Positions 38,115 to 47,826 of a stretch of DNA of 64,000 nucleotides are shown here, piece by piece. The translations under genes were made by a program, and so were the position numbers. Every line of letters begins with the position of its first letter. Position 1 is the first letter of the stretch. The notes beneath the pieces were generated by a model. That model did not search any database, was not told the origin of the DNA, and worked only from the letters and a program-made list of their open reading frames with translations. The stretch comes from JAXLVB01 sp046329195 (GTDB lineage: Bacteria; Bacteroidota; Bacteroidia; Cytophagales; Spirosomataceae): NCBI GenBank assembly GCA_046329195.1, contig JAXLVB010000002.1, positions 62,001 through 126,000 on the forward strand, in the 5' to 3' direction.

Positions 38115-39068
38115 ATGAAAAAAACAAAAATTCTCATCTTGCGCTTTTCGTCCATTGGCGACATCGTATTGACCACGCCAGTAGTGCGGTGTATCAAAAC
38201 CCAATGGCCTGAGGCTGAAGTTCATTTTGTGACCAAGCCAGCGTTTCGTAGCTTAGTGGAACACAATCCTTACATTGATAAGTATTTTTTGTTGACCCAT
38301 GGACTAAACGAATTGATAAGACAACTAAAAACCGAACAGTACGATTATGTGGTGGACCTGCACCATAACCTACGAACTACACTGATTAAGATACAGTTGG
38401 GGGTAAAATCGTTTAGTTTTGATAAACTAAACTGGCAAAAGTGGCTCTTGGTAAACTGGCACATCAACCGGTTGCCACCTGTGCATATTGTGGAGCGGTA
38501 TCTCAAAACGGTAGAAGCACTAGGTATTCAAAATGATCAGCAAGGGCTTGATTATTTTATTCCACCGCAAGACGAAGTAAGTCTGGCTTCCTTACCCCAA
38601 AGTCATCAAGCGGGTTATGTGGCGTTTGCGATTGGGGGGCAGCATGAAACCAAAAAACTGCCTTTGTCTCGAATGATTGATCTGTGCCGCCACATACAGC
38701 AGCCCATCGTATTGCTTGGTGGAAAAGAAGACGCCGAAAATGGAGAGGAAATCAAGCAATCAATTGATAACCAACACATTGTAAATGCTTGTGGAAAATT
38801 CAACCTCAACCAATCGGCCTCCCTGCTTCGGCAAGCAACAGTGGTATATACCCACGATACTGGACTGATGCACATAGCAGCTGCGTTCAAGAAAAAAATC
38901 ATCTCGATTTGGGGGAATACCGTTCCAGAATTTGGGATGTACCCCTATCGGACCGAATTTGTAGCATGGCAGGTTGCTAATTTGCCGTGCCGACCTTGTT
39001 CAAAAATTGGCTATCAGCGCTGCCCTAAAGGTCACTTCAAGTGTATGAATGAGCTGAAATTTGAATGA
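38115..39068 (+). CDS. Glycosyltransferase family 9 (heptosyltransferase-like)
   Basis: A 317-aa GT-B enzyme with the family N-terminus (ILILRFSSIGDIVLTTPVVR) and C-terminal nucleotide-sugar region (YTHDTGLMHIAAAFKKKIISIWG). It transfers a heptose or related sugar to lipopolysaccharide core. It follows the polX-like gene by 28 bases. Confidence 0.93.
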   Translation: MKKTKILILRFSSIGDIVLTTPVVRCIKTQWPEAEVHFVTKPAFRSLVEHNPYIDKYFLLTHGLNELIRQLKTEQYDYVVDLHHNLRTTLIKIQLGVKSFSFDKLNWQKWLLVNWHINRLPPVHIVERYLKTVEALGIQNDQQGLDYFIPPQDEVSLASLPQSHQAGYVAFAIGGQHETKKLPLSRMIDLCRHIQQPIVLLGGKEDAENGEEIKQSIDNQHIVNACGKFNLNQSASLLRQATVVYTHDTGLMHIAAAFKKKIISIWGNTVPEFGMYPYRTEFVAWQVANLPCRPCSKIGYQRCPKGHFKCMNELKFE

Positions 39069-39111
39069 TAGGTGTGTCGGTTTGATTTTAGGTGAATGGT
39101 TGGCTTTTGAG

Positions 39112-40665
39112 TCAGTGCTTTGTCTTGAAGCGACTTAGGGTAGTTCCTACCAAAAACAAGGTCAGTGTACCAATCACCATCACCATATTTTTGTGGAAAG
39201 GGTTTTTAAGTGCTGCAAATTCGGCAGGAAATCGGTCTGAAAATGCCATCCAGAGAATCACCAATAGAGCAATAGTAGTAGCCGTAGCTGCTTCAAAACG
39301 ACGAGCTTGACCAGCAAGCATTCCCAAGAGAAACAGCCCCAACATACCGCCTGCAAAAATCCCCGATAACTCCCACCATAAGTCTAACACACTCTTGACG
39401 CCAATCATGGCTAACCCCGTAACCATCCCCAAGATACCCATCACTGTTGTAGCCATATAAAGAAGGTGAAGCGATTGTTTGTCAGAGAGTTGTGGCTTGA
39501 AGTAGCGTTGATAAATATCTACCGAAAAAACAGTTGCCGAGGCATTCATCCCTGAACTAATGGTACTCATTGCCGCTGATAAAATAGCAGCTACAATAAC
39601 CCCAACCAAGCCAGTCGGAATCTGCGTAACCATAAAATGAGGCATTACTTTATCGCCATAGTCGCTGGGTTGAAGCGTACTCATTACTTGCTTGACCTCG
39701 GCAGCACTGGCCGACGCCGACACTTTTTCGGCGGCTACTTGTTGCAGCACTCCTTGAATAGCGTCGGGATGGAGCATGTAATAGGCATATAAACTGGAGC
39801 CAATGCAAAAAAACACGAACGAAACGGGCACGTATATCCACACACACAACCAAACAGAGCGAGTGGCATCATGTACATTTTGAGCCGTATGATAGCGCTG
39901 TACGTAGTTTTGATCTATGCCAAAATTGTTGAGATTGATAAAAAAGCCATACAGTAGGGTTACCCAAAATGTTGCTTGTGTGAAGTCTGGCGCAAAACTC
40001 CCTAAACTAAATTTTTGGTCCCGTTCGCCAATTTCGAGGATGGATTGGATGCCGTTTGGCATGTTTGAAACCAACAAAAACAGAATAAGTAAGGCTCCTA
40101 AGGTTTTGATGATACCTTGTGCTACTTCGGTCCAAATAACAGCCTCCATGCCGCCTAACACCGTGTAAATGACAATACAAATACCGATGACAAGCATGAT
40201 GCTTTGCATCGAAAAACCTGTAAGAGCTTGCAAACTAAGGGCTATCCCGAAAAAGATGGAGCCCATTCGACTCAGCTGTGTGAGCAAAAAACACACGACG
40301 GCGTAGGTACGAGCCCAGCTTCCAAAGCGTGCTTCTAAATGCGAATAGGCCGAAATTTGACCAGAACTACGATAAAATGGCACAAAAAAGCGGGTAGCAA
40401 CCCAAGCAGCCAAGGGCATCGAAAGGCTAAAAACAAAAGAATTCCAGTTACTACCAAATGCTTTACCGGGTACTCCCAAAAAGGTATTGCTACTCAGAAA
40501 AGTAGCATAAATGGACAAACCAATAGCCCAACCTGGTATATTTCCTGACGCTTTGGTAAACTGTGCAGTGCTGGAGTTTTTTCGAGAAAAATAAATGCCT
40601 ACCCCTACCATACCGAGCAGATAACCAAGCACAATGGCCAAATCGAGGAGAGGGAGGCTGTGCAT
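39112..40665 (-). CDS. Sodium:solute symporter family transporter
   Basis: About 517 aa from ATG 40665, two bases after the stop codon of the upstream gene; a longer frame from 40716 would overlap it. About 13-14 membrane helices with SSS-type sequences (SGNIPGWAIGLSIYATFLSSNTFLG; LSAAMSTISSGMNASATVFSVD written in part here). It imports an organic solute with Na+. The likely substrate is a sugar or sugar acid, inferred only from its Bacteroidota relatives. Confidence 0.9.
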   Translation of the reverse strand: MHSLPLLDLAIVLGYLLGMVGVGIYFSRKNSSTAQFTKASGNIPGWAIGLSIYATFLSSNTFLGVPGKAFGSNWNSFVFSLSMPLAAWVATRFFVPFYRSSGQISAYSHLEARFGSWARTYAVVCFLLTQLSRMGSIFFGIALSLQALTGFSMQSIMLVIGICIVIYTVLGGMEAVIWTEVAQGIIKTLGALLILFLLVSNMPNGIQSILEIGERDQKFSLGSFAPDFTQATFWVTLLYGFFINLNNFGIDQNYVQRYHTAQNVHDATRSVWLCVWIYVPVSFVFFCIGSSLYAYYMLHPDAIQGVLQQVAAEKVSASASAAEVKQVMSTLQPSDYGDKVMPHFMVTQIPTGLVGVIVAAILSAAMSTISSGMNASATVFSVDIYQRYFKPQLSDKQSLHLLYMATTVMGILGMVTGLAMIGVKSVLDLWWELSGIFAGGMLGLFLLGMLAGQARRFEAATATTIALLVILWMAFSDRFPAEFAALKNPFHKNMVMVIGTLTLFLVGTTLSRFKTKH

Positions 40666-40667
40666 GT

Positions 40668-42230
40668 CTATTTTTTCTTGTTTTGGAGTATTAGCAAATG
40701 GATACCTGATGTCCACTGCCGTTGACGATAGTTTGACCCGCCAATCGTGCGCTGATGAATAAATGACCCAAGAGCAATGTCAGTATCTCCGTCTTGGTCA
40801 AAGTCACCTTTTTCCATCACTAACCAGCGGCCTACGTCTGATTGAGGGAAGGTCTTGGGCTTGAAGGTCAGCCCCCCCTCGCTTTCGAGATAAACAAAAG
40901 ACTCTTTGGCACCGTTTTTTTCGTCAGGGAAATACGAAATCGTAGCAATGTCGAGGTCACCATCTTGGTCAAAATCATCGGTCATAGCTTTGAAGACCCC
41001 ATAAATGGGATAAAAATAAGCCTGTTTGAAGTTATAATGGCCATCGTTTAGGAAGATACGTACGCCATGATACGGCTTCAAAATTGGTGAGTAGTCGGCA
41101 TTGTCGCCGTTTGTATAAAGAATATCCAAGTGCCCGTCTTTGTTAAAATCGGCCATTTCAAAATAACTGGAGCCATACACGGGCGGAAATTGTAATAATT
41201 GCCGTTCGGTAAAATGTTCATTCCCTTCGTTGGTAAAAAGCACGAGTTGTTCGTTACCTTGGGCAAACAAAACGAGTAAGTCGTTGTCGCCATCGTGGTC
41301 AATGTCTTGCACTACAGAGCGAATGGCACCAGGGTTTTCTTTTAAGATATGAGGCACTTCACGGTCTCGGGTTGGAAACAAAAACCACGACAGATAACCA
41401 GTATAATTGCCATAACCACAAATAACAGCTTCGTTTTTTTCATCTCCTGACAGATTAGCAGCCGACAATTGGACTGGCCGTGGGAGTTTTTGAGTGAGCA
41501 CTTTGCGCTCTTGCCAACGAGGCCCCGACAGTCGAGTAAGCTTTCCTTCTCGTATATCAGAAGGGTCCATTACACCCATAGTAAGCGCCCACACCGAACC
41601 ATCTGGCTGAAACGAAACATCAGAAGGGGTATCGCCAAGGTGCAGAGAATCAGCAACTTTAAAGTCGGAATTCAACACAAAACACCGTCCGCCTCGCTGC
41701 CCAAGCCAAAGTTGCTTGTGTTGAGCATCGTACTTGAGCATGGTCGTCATGGTAGGCGACTGTGGTGCAAATTTAGGTATCACCGTCCCAAAATTAGGTA
41801 AGCCGATACTAACAGGTGTTTTGGGCGTGGACAAATCCAACTCTTTGGGAGCTTTAGAAATAATGTATTGCGTAAGCCGCTTCCAGTCACTTTTTGATAA
41901 CATGGGTTCATCGGCAAACGCATTACTTTGTACCACCACATTGACTTCTTCGGGAGTCATATTGCCGTAAAGATTAAAACGGTCGTCAATGACACCCATT
42001 CGGCGGGCCATTTCGGGCAGTACTTTTTTCTCCCACGTGGTTTTGTCAAGAAGCGAAGGGTCAGGGTATTGATGGCAGCTCCCACAATACGCCTTGGCCA
42101 GCTGCTCGTCGCTGAGGTTGGACGTTTCTTGAGGCAAATTCGGTAATTGGTTGGTCTCCTCTGACTTACGAGTTCGGCACGCTTCGAGGGCAATTGCAAA
42201 GACAAGCAGAACAAGATAAACGTTTCGCAT
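40668..42230 (-). CDS. c-type-haem and VCBS/FG-GAP-repeat lipoprotein
   Basis: A 520-aa protein with a lipoprotein signal (ALEACRTR), one c-type haem motif CGSCH (Cys49, Cys52, His53) in a short cytochrome-like N-terminal domain, then a beta-propeller made of calcium-binding-like repeats (DIDHDGDNDL, DFNKDGHLDI, DFDQDGDLDI, DFDQDGDTDI). It should be anchored at the cell surface or periplasmic face. The stop lies 2 bases before the symporter start, so the two are translationally linked. The 277 bases upstream (42231-42507) hold no gene I can support. Confidence 0.88.
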   Translation of the reverse strand: MRNVYLVLLVFAIALEACRTRKSEETNQLPNLPQETSNLSDEQLAKAYCGSCHQYPDPSLLDKTTWEKKVLPEMARRMGVIDDRFNLYGNMTPEEVNVVVQSNAFADEPMLSKSDWKRLTQYIISKAPKELDLSTPKTPVSIGLPNFGTVIPKFAPQSPTMTTMLKYDAQHKQLWLGQRGGRCFVLNSDFKVADSLHLGDTPSDVSFQPDGSVWALTMGVMDPSDIREGKLTRLSGPRWQERKVLTQKLPRPVQLSAANLSGDEKNEAVICGYGNYTGYLSWFLFPTRDREVPHILKENPGAIRSVVQDIDHDGDNDLLVLFAQGNEQLVLFTNEGNEHFTERQLLQFPPVYGSSYFEMADFNKDGHLDILYTNGDNADYSPILKPYHGVRIFLNDGHYNFKQAYFYPIYGVFKAMTDDFDQDGDLDIATISYFPDEKNGAKESFVYLESEGGLTFKPKTFPQSDVGRWLVMEKGDFDQDGDTDIALGSFIHQRTIGGSNYRQRQWTSGIHLLILQNKKK

Positions 42231-42507
42231 GGTATCATTATTGAGCTTGCAATTTACACAAGATAATTCAATTCAATAATGAATAAACACTCACTCTTGC
42301 CCCAAAGCAATGGTCTTCCACTCGTTGAGCGACGAATAGGGCCGGTTATCCCAAATTATCTGAAAGCATTTGTGTTGTGATTGTCGTTTCCCTTGGGGTT
42401 AAGGTAGTATTAGTTGCCAAAGGCAAGTATAGAAGCCAAACAAACAACCAGTAAAGTGGCTTTCACGGTGTAAGAAACATAAGTATCCAACTCCCCGTCA
42501 GCATAAG

Positions 42508-43020
42508 TTACTTGGGCACAGTGATGACGGGATAAACATGGGCTAAATATAAATAAAAAAACAGCATCGAAATCACTAAAATAATGACTCCTAATACCGA
42601 CGACGTTACTTTGATACCTTGCAAAGAGGCTTCGATTGTACTGGTTTCGGGTGCTTGTTTATTACGCCGAGCCTCGACTACCGATTTGTAGAATTGAACA
42701 GCTGAAAAGATTAATCCGCTGATTACTAAAAGGATAACTGTCCAAAAGATAATGAGTGTAGAAGTGTAGTTCCATTCATACGTGCGCTGGATATGCTTGT
42801 AGGCAAACAACCGAGTTTCGGTGTAGGCTTGTTGGAGTGTTGCCATTTGTTCACGACTGATGGAGTCAGGAGCTTGGATTCCTTGCAGTGATACAGGGCT
42901 AGTATTTTGCTGTTGTATTACCCGATTGAGGGCATCTAGCGGCTTGGTGTGGCTAGTATCTTGCGCCATGGCTAATACGCCATTGAGCATGGTTAGCAGG
43001 AGAAAAAGGAGTTGTTTCAT
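42508..43020 (-). CDS. Unknown two-helix membrane protein with signal peptide
   Basis: About 170 aa from ATG 43020. A signal peptide (LNGVLAMAQ) is followed by a soluble stretch and two membrane helices (about 88-113 and 137-163). I recognise no family. It lies 4 bases after the stop of the next gene upstream, forming a two-gene unit of envelope proteins. Confidence 0.7.
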   Translation of the reverse strand: MKQLLFLLLTMLNGVLAMAQDTSHTKPLDALNRVIQQQNTSPVSLQGIQAPDSISREQMATLQQAYTETRLFAYKHIQRTYEWNYTSTLIIFWTVILLVISGLIFSAVQFYKSVVEARRNKQAPETSTIEASLQGIKVTSSVLGVIILVISMLFFYLYLAHVYPVITVPK

Positions 43021-43024
43021 TGTT

Positions 43025-43654
43025 TTAACGAAGGCTAGCAAACTGTTCTAAAAGATTGACACGATTGATGATTTGCCCGTAAAGGTCTAGTTTCATCGTT
43101 TTTTCTTTCGCTATTATTCCCTGCTTTAAAGCTGATTGCTCGGGTGGTTTAGCGTAACTAAGTAAGTTTTCGAGAAGTTTATCATTGTACGTATTCATCC
43201 AAGCCAAAACGGCTTGATCATTGGGCAGGGCCGGGGATGTAAGCGGAAACGTCAGGGAATAAACCGTAAAAATCTTTTGTACGTGAACTTTGCCGTCCGG
43301 AGTGATAACTGCCTGATATTGCTTGTCACACACGATCCGTCGAGTGCCATCTGAGTAGGTGATATTAACACAACCGTTGGCGTCGAATGTCTTTTCGATA
43401 GGGCAACCTTTGTCACTGTAGAGTTTACTAAGGTCAATTTCCAATAGGGTGTCTTTAGTAGCCTTGGGCGAGACCGTATAAGATGCCTTAGGTTGTAACA
43501 AAAAATAGCTAGGCACTACCGTTGATTTCGCTGTTTTAATTGGCTGAACTGCATCTTTGGCGGGTATCTTGAAGGATTTTTTGTACTCTTTGTTTTGGGC
43601 ATTGCTCCAAAAGGAACATAGCAAAATCAACATGCAGGGGAGGTACATTTTCAT
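43025..43654 (-). CDS. Unknown exported protein
   Basis: A 209-aa protein with a signal peptide (CSFWSNAQ). The central part has two Cys residues (KGCPIEKTFDANGCVNITY) that could form a disulfide and a third in RRIVCDKQY; the C-terminus is helical. No known domain. It is translated just before the two-helix membrane protein. The 264 bases between this gene and the divergent DUF4349 gene (43655-43918) are AT-rich with no clear element. Confidence 0.65.
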   Translation of the reverse strand: MKMYLPCMLILLCSFWSNAQNKEYKKSFKIPAKDAVQPIKTAKSTVVPSYFLLQPKASYTVSPKATKDTLLEIDLSKLYSDKGCPIEKTFDANGCVNITYSDGTRRIVCDKQYQAVITPDGKVHVQKIFTVYSLTFPLTSPALPNDQAVLAWMNTYNDKLLENLLSYAKPPEQSALKQGIIAKEKTMKLDLYGQIINRVNLLEQFASLR

Positions 43655-43918
43655 CGAGAGGGAGGATTTAAAAACAATAATTCGATGAGTAGCGTGGATA
43701 GGTAATCAAGATTATACGATTTGATGATGGATTCCTAATGTATTGGTTATAAATTATTTAACGGTATTGTTTAAGCTACCTGCTACCTGTTTTGCTGTAT
43801 AGAGTTTCCTGTCTTTTTAATAATTTTAATATTTTTCTAATAAATTTTTAATAAAATTCTAATAATTTGAATTGCCTCAACGTTTTCTGAAAAACATAAC
43901 CTTCTAACGGATATAATC

Positions 43919-44779
43919 ATGAAAACGGTCTTTTGTTCGTTGTTTCTTGGAATAGCTGTCTTGTTTTCTGCGTGCAGCAGCAAATACAGTATGGATAACG
44001 CTAATGCCGATTCGACCTTTGTTGAGGCAACTGCTGGGCCGTTGACTAAGGTTGGTAAAAATGAAATCAATCGAAAATTTGTCCGTACAGCTGACCTCAA
44101 GTTTAGAGTGAAAAATGTTGCCGATGCTACTATTGCTATTGAGCAGATAACTAGGCAGTTAGGCGGATTTGTGACACTAACGGACCTGCAAAGTACTGTT
44201 AACCAAACTACCACTACAGAGGTATCGGCTGACTCCTCGTTGGAACAAATGCACTACACGGTTTCAAATACAATGACCCTCCGAGTGCCTTCTACCCAAC
44301 TTGATACGACATTAAAAGCCATTACTGCCTTGATTGACTACCTGGACCACCGCACCCTCAAGGCCGATGACGTGGCACTGCAACTAGTAGCCAACGACCT
44401 AACTCAGCAACGAATGCAACGCCGAGTTCGGAATGTGGCTCGCCCTTTGCCTTACCAGTGGGTGATAGATGGACAACAGCAAGCCGACGAAGCCAAGGTG
44501 TCAAATTTGGCCTTGCAAGACCAGCTTGACTTTAGTACGATTTCGTTGAATATCTACGAACGTGAAAAAATAAACAGCATACTGCTACCAAGCCAGAGGG
44601 ACATCGCTACCTACCAGCCCAGCTTTGGTAGCGAAGTACTCACTGCCATGATTTCTGGATGGAAAATACTCAAAGTGTTGATATTGAGTCTGATTCAATT
44701 GTGGAGTCTGGTACTGATAGCAGGGATAGGATGGCTATTGTACAAACGAGTAAGCCGTGTTAGTCTAAAGAAACTATAA
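43919..44779 (+). CDS. DUF4349 lipoprotein
   Basis: A 286-aa protein with a lipoprotein signal (LFSACSSK), a DUF4349 domain (about 55-215, with RKFVRTADLKFRVKNVADA and a helical coiled part), and a C-terminal membrane helix (about 245-275). Function unknown; such proteins are thought to sense or span the envelope. It ends 14 bases before a terminator shared with the convergent leuS gene. Confidence 0.85.
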   Translation: MKTVFCSLFLGIAVLFSACSSKYSMDNANADSTFVEATAGPLTKVGKNEINRKFVRTADLKFRVKNVADATIAIEQITRQLGGFVTLTDLQSTVNQTTTTEVSADSSLEQMHYTVSNTMTLRVPSTQLDTTLKAITALIDYLDHRTLKADDVALQLVANDLTQQRMQRRVRNVARPLPYQWVIDGQQQADEAKVSNLALQDQLDFSTISLNIYEREKINSILLPSQRDIATYQPSFGSEVLTAMISGWKILKVLILSLIQLWSLVLIAGIGWLLYKRVSRVSLKKL

Positions 44780-44792
44780 CGAGATAACAAAC

Positions 44793-44831
44793 CAAAAGGC
44801 TGACAAATCCACCTGATTCGTCAGCCTTTTG
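44793..44831. terminator. Bidirectional terminator between DUF4349 and leuS
   Basis: CAAAAGGCTGAC (44793-44804) and GTCAGCCTTTTG (44820-44831) are perfect inverted copies with a 15-base loop. The A- and T-rich arm ends suit termination in both directions, and the two genes converge here. Confidence 0.75.
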
Positions 44832-44850
44832 ATACTTTAGCAAGATAAGG

Positions 44851-47646
44851 TTATACTACTACGTTGACAATACGCTTGGGTACAACCACAACTTTCTTGG
44901 CTGGTTTACCCTCTAACCATTTCTGGACGGTTGAGTTGGCAAGTACTTCTTTTTCAATTTCGGATGCAGGGGTATCCATTGAAAACGAGATAGTGACCCG
45001 AACTTTACCATTGATTTGAATAGGATATTCAAACGAACTTTCGGCTACAAAGGCAGGGTTGAATACCGGGAAACTAGCCGCCGAAATACTGCCTGGAGCG
45101 TAACCTAATTTGCTCCAAAGTTCTTCACAAATATGAGGCGCATACGGCGATAGTAGCACCACCAAGTCTTGCAAAATGGCTTTTTTATGGCATTTTAAGT
45201 CAGTAAGTTCGTTCACCGTAATCATGAACGTTGATACCACCGTATTAAACGAATACCGCTCAATGTCTTCTTCTACTTTCCGAATGGCTTTGTGTAATGC
45301 CTTCAACTCCTGAGGTGTTGGTTCGGCGTCAACTACCTTCAAATGACCTGTTTCGTCGTGGAATAAGCGCCAGAATTTACGCAAGAAATTGAACGTACCG
45401 CTAATCCCGCTCGTGCTCCAAGGCTTCGAGTCGGTGAGTGGCCCTAAGAACATCTCGTACAAGCGTAGGGTGTCGGCTCCGTATTTTTCAACTACATCAT
45501 CGGGATTGACTACGTTGTAGAGGCGTTTTGACATTTTTTCTACAGCAAAGCCACAGATGTATTTTCCATCTTCGAGAATAAACTCAGCGTTTGCTAAATC
45601 AGGTCTCCATTGACGAAATGCTTCTACATCGAGTACGTCGTTTTCTACGATGTTTACGTCCACATGTAATGGCGTTACCTCGTGTTGGTCTTTGAGACCT
45701 AACGAAACAAACACGGGTGATTTGCCTTCTCCCTCAGACGATTTCAGGCGATACACAAAATTGCTTCGCCCCTGAATCATCCCTTGATTAATTAACTTTT
45801 TGGCAAATTCTTCCTCGGGTACCAAGCCTAAATCTTTCAGGAATTTATTCCAAAAACGGCTATACAACAAGTGTCCAGTAGCATGTTCGGCTCCACCTAA
45901 GTACAGATCAACAGCCTGCCAATAATGAATGGCTTCATTGCTTGCAAACGCTTGGTTGTTATGTGGATCCATGTAGCGATACCAATACCACGACGACCCC
46001 GCCCAGCCCGGCATGGTGCTGAGTTCGTAGTCGTATTGCCCTTTGTATTTCCAGCCTTCGGCTCGCCCGAGGGGTGGTTCGCCCGTTTCGGTGGGTAGGT
46101 ATTTATCAACAGCTGGAAGTTCGAGGGGCAATTCATTTTCGTCAATCAAATACGGAATACCCTCTTGATAGTAGGCAGGTACAGGTTCGCCCCAGTAGCG
46201 CTGACGGCTAAACACCGCATTACGCATCCGGTACTGTACTTTTCCTTTGCCTAAGCCTCTCTCTTCGAGCCAGTTAATAAGTGTTTGAGTAGCTTCGGCA
46301 TACGTCATGCCATTGATGATTCCCGAATTGATATACCGACCTTCTTTGGTGTTGTCGGCTTGTTGCTCGATGTCTTTTTGTGCATCCAAAATCGGGATGA
46401 TAGGCAAGCCGAAGTGAGTGGCAAAATTCCAGTCACGTTGGTCGCCCGATGGTACGCCCATTACGGCCCCAGTACCATAACCTGCCAGTACATAGTCAGC
46501 TAGGTAGATAGGGACTTTTTGTTCGTTAAACGGATTGATACAATAGCTACCTGTAAATACTCCTGATACTTTTTTGCCTTCGGCCATGCGGTCAATTTCC
46601 GAACGACTAGCAGCCCATTTGACATAGGCTTCTACCTCAGCTTTCTGATTGGGTGTAGTAAGAGCCTCAACTAATTCATGCTCAGGAGCTAACACCATAA
46701 ACGAAACACCATAAATAGTATCAACCCGAGTGGTGAATACTTCGATTGGTTGTGAGGATAACGACTCTACAGCAAACCGCACACTCGCCCCTACACTGCG
46801 GCCAATCCAGTTGCGCTGTTGCTCTTTGAGCGATTCAGGCCAGTCAATTTCGTCGAGGCCATTCAATAAGCGGTCGGCATAGGCAGTGATGCGCATTGAC
46901 CATTGCTTCATCAATTTACGCTCTACCGGATAGCCCCCTCGCTCCGATACGCCGTCTTTGACTTCGTCATTAGACAACACTGTACCCAAAGCAGGGCACC
47001 AGTTTACAAACGATTCTTCGGGGAAGGTAAGGCGATATTTCAAGAGCATCAACTGCTGTTGGGCTTCGGTCATGGCATTCCAAGCCTCAGCCGTAAACGT
47101 AGGAGTGTCTTCATCACAAACAGCCTGAATACTTTCGTTGCCTGATTTAGTAAATCGCTCTGTCAATTGACTGATAGGCAGGGCTTTATCGGCTTCTTTG
47201 TCATAGTAATGATTAAACAACTGCATGAAAATCCACTGCGTCCACTTATAAAACGAAGGGTCAGAGGTACGCACCTCTCGACTCCAATCGTAGCTAAAGC
47301 CGATGTTTTTGAGTTGTTTGATAAACGTAGCGATGTTCTGCTCGGTCGTAATGGCAGGGTGTTGACCTGTTTGGATGGCATACTGTTCGGCCGGAAGACC
47401 AAAGCTATCAAAACCCATCGGGTGCAACACATTGAAGCCTTTGAGGCGTTTGTACCGGCTCACGATATCACTGGCAATATATCCTAGCGGATGCCCTACG
47501 TGCAAGCCTGCTCCCGACGGGTACGGAAACATATCAAGCACATAATACTTAGGTTTTGAAGCGTCAATTTCTGTACGATAGGTCTGGTTAGTTTCCCAGA
47601 ACTGTTGCCATTTTTTTTCGGTTTCCCGAAAGTTGTATTCTGACAT
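44851..47646 (-). CDS. leuS: Leucyl-tRNA synthetase
   Basis: A 931-aa class I synthetase. The HIGH motif is HVGH (residues 49-52) in PYPSGAGLHVGHPLGY. The CP1 editing domain (TTRVDTIYGVSF) and the C-terminal anticodon region are present. The second signature reads KMSKR (704-708) in place of KMSKS. The length fits Bacteroidota enzymes. It is transcribed alone. Confidence 0.97.
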   Translation of the reverse strand: MSEYNFRETEKKWQQFWETNQTYRTEIDASKPKYYVLDMFPYPSGAGLHVGHPLGYIASDIVSRYKRLKGFNVLHPMGFDSFGLPAEQYAIQTGQHPAITTEQNIATFIKQLKNIGFSYDWSREVRTSDPSFYKWTQWIFMQLFNHYYDKEADKALPISQLTERFTKSGNESIQAVCDEDTPTFTAEAWNAMTEAQQQLMLLKYRLTFPEESFVNWCPALGTVLSNDEVKDGVSERGGYPVERKLMKQWSMRITAYADRLLNGLDEIDWPESLKEQQRNWIGRSVGASVRFAVESLSSQPIEVFTTRVDTIYGVSFMVLAPEHELVEALTTPNQKAEVEAYVKWAASRSEIDRMAEGKKVSGVFTGSYCINPFNEQKVPIYLADYVLAGYGTGAVMGVPSGDQRDWNFATHFGLPIIPILDAQKDIEQQADNTKEGRYINSGIINGMTYAEATQTLINWLEERGLGKGKVQYRMRNAVFSRQRYWGEPVPAYYQEGIPYLIDENELPLELPAVDKYLPTETGEPPLGRAEGWKYKGQYDYELSTMPGWAGSSWYWYRYMDPHNNQAFASNEAIHYWQAVDLYLGGAEHATGHLLYSRFWNKFLKDLGLVPEEEFAKKLINQGMIQGRSNFVYRLKSSEGEGKSPVFVSLGLKDQHEVTPLHVDVNIVENDVLDVEAFRQWRPDLANAEFILEDGKYICGFAVEKMSKRLYNVVNPDDVVEKYGADTLRLYEMFLGPLTDSKPWSTSGISGTFNFLRKFWRLFHDETGHLKVVDAEPTPQELKALHKAIRKVEEDIERYSFNTVVSTFMITVNELTDLKCHKKAILQDLVVLLSPYAPHICEELWSKLGYAPGSISAASFPVFNPAFVAESSFEYPIQINGKVRVTISFSMDTPASEIEKEVLANSTVQKWLEGKPAKKVVVVPKRIVNVVV

Positions 47647-47744
47647 TTTGTAATTTTATCGGATATAAAAGAGAAGAAGCGATAGGCAAAGAAAACCTAT
47701 CCTATAACTTCATCGCTAGTGAGTTGAAATTCTAAATTTTCCGC

Positions 47745-47752
47745 AAAAGTAG
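47745..47752 (-). promoter_or_regulatory. -7-like promoter box for leuS
   Basis: On the - strand TACTTTTG matches TAnnTTTG about 100 bases before the leuS ATG; no good -33 box is seen. Confidence 0.35.
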
Positions 47753-47826
47753 GGATTTTAGAGGAAATGTAGGGAGAAGACTCGATGAATACTGGTCGAA
47801 TTCTTAGAAATTGGGGACGAAACCAC

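Noticed and set aside
40870..40880. Second copy of the G/C-run repeat in the VCBS lipoprotein gene
   Set aside because: A short C-run only; no paired arm is present.
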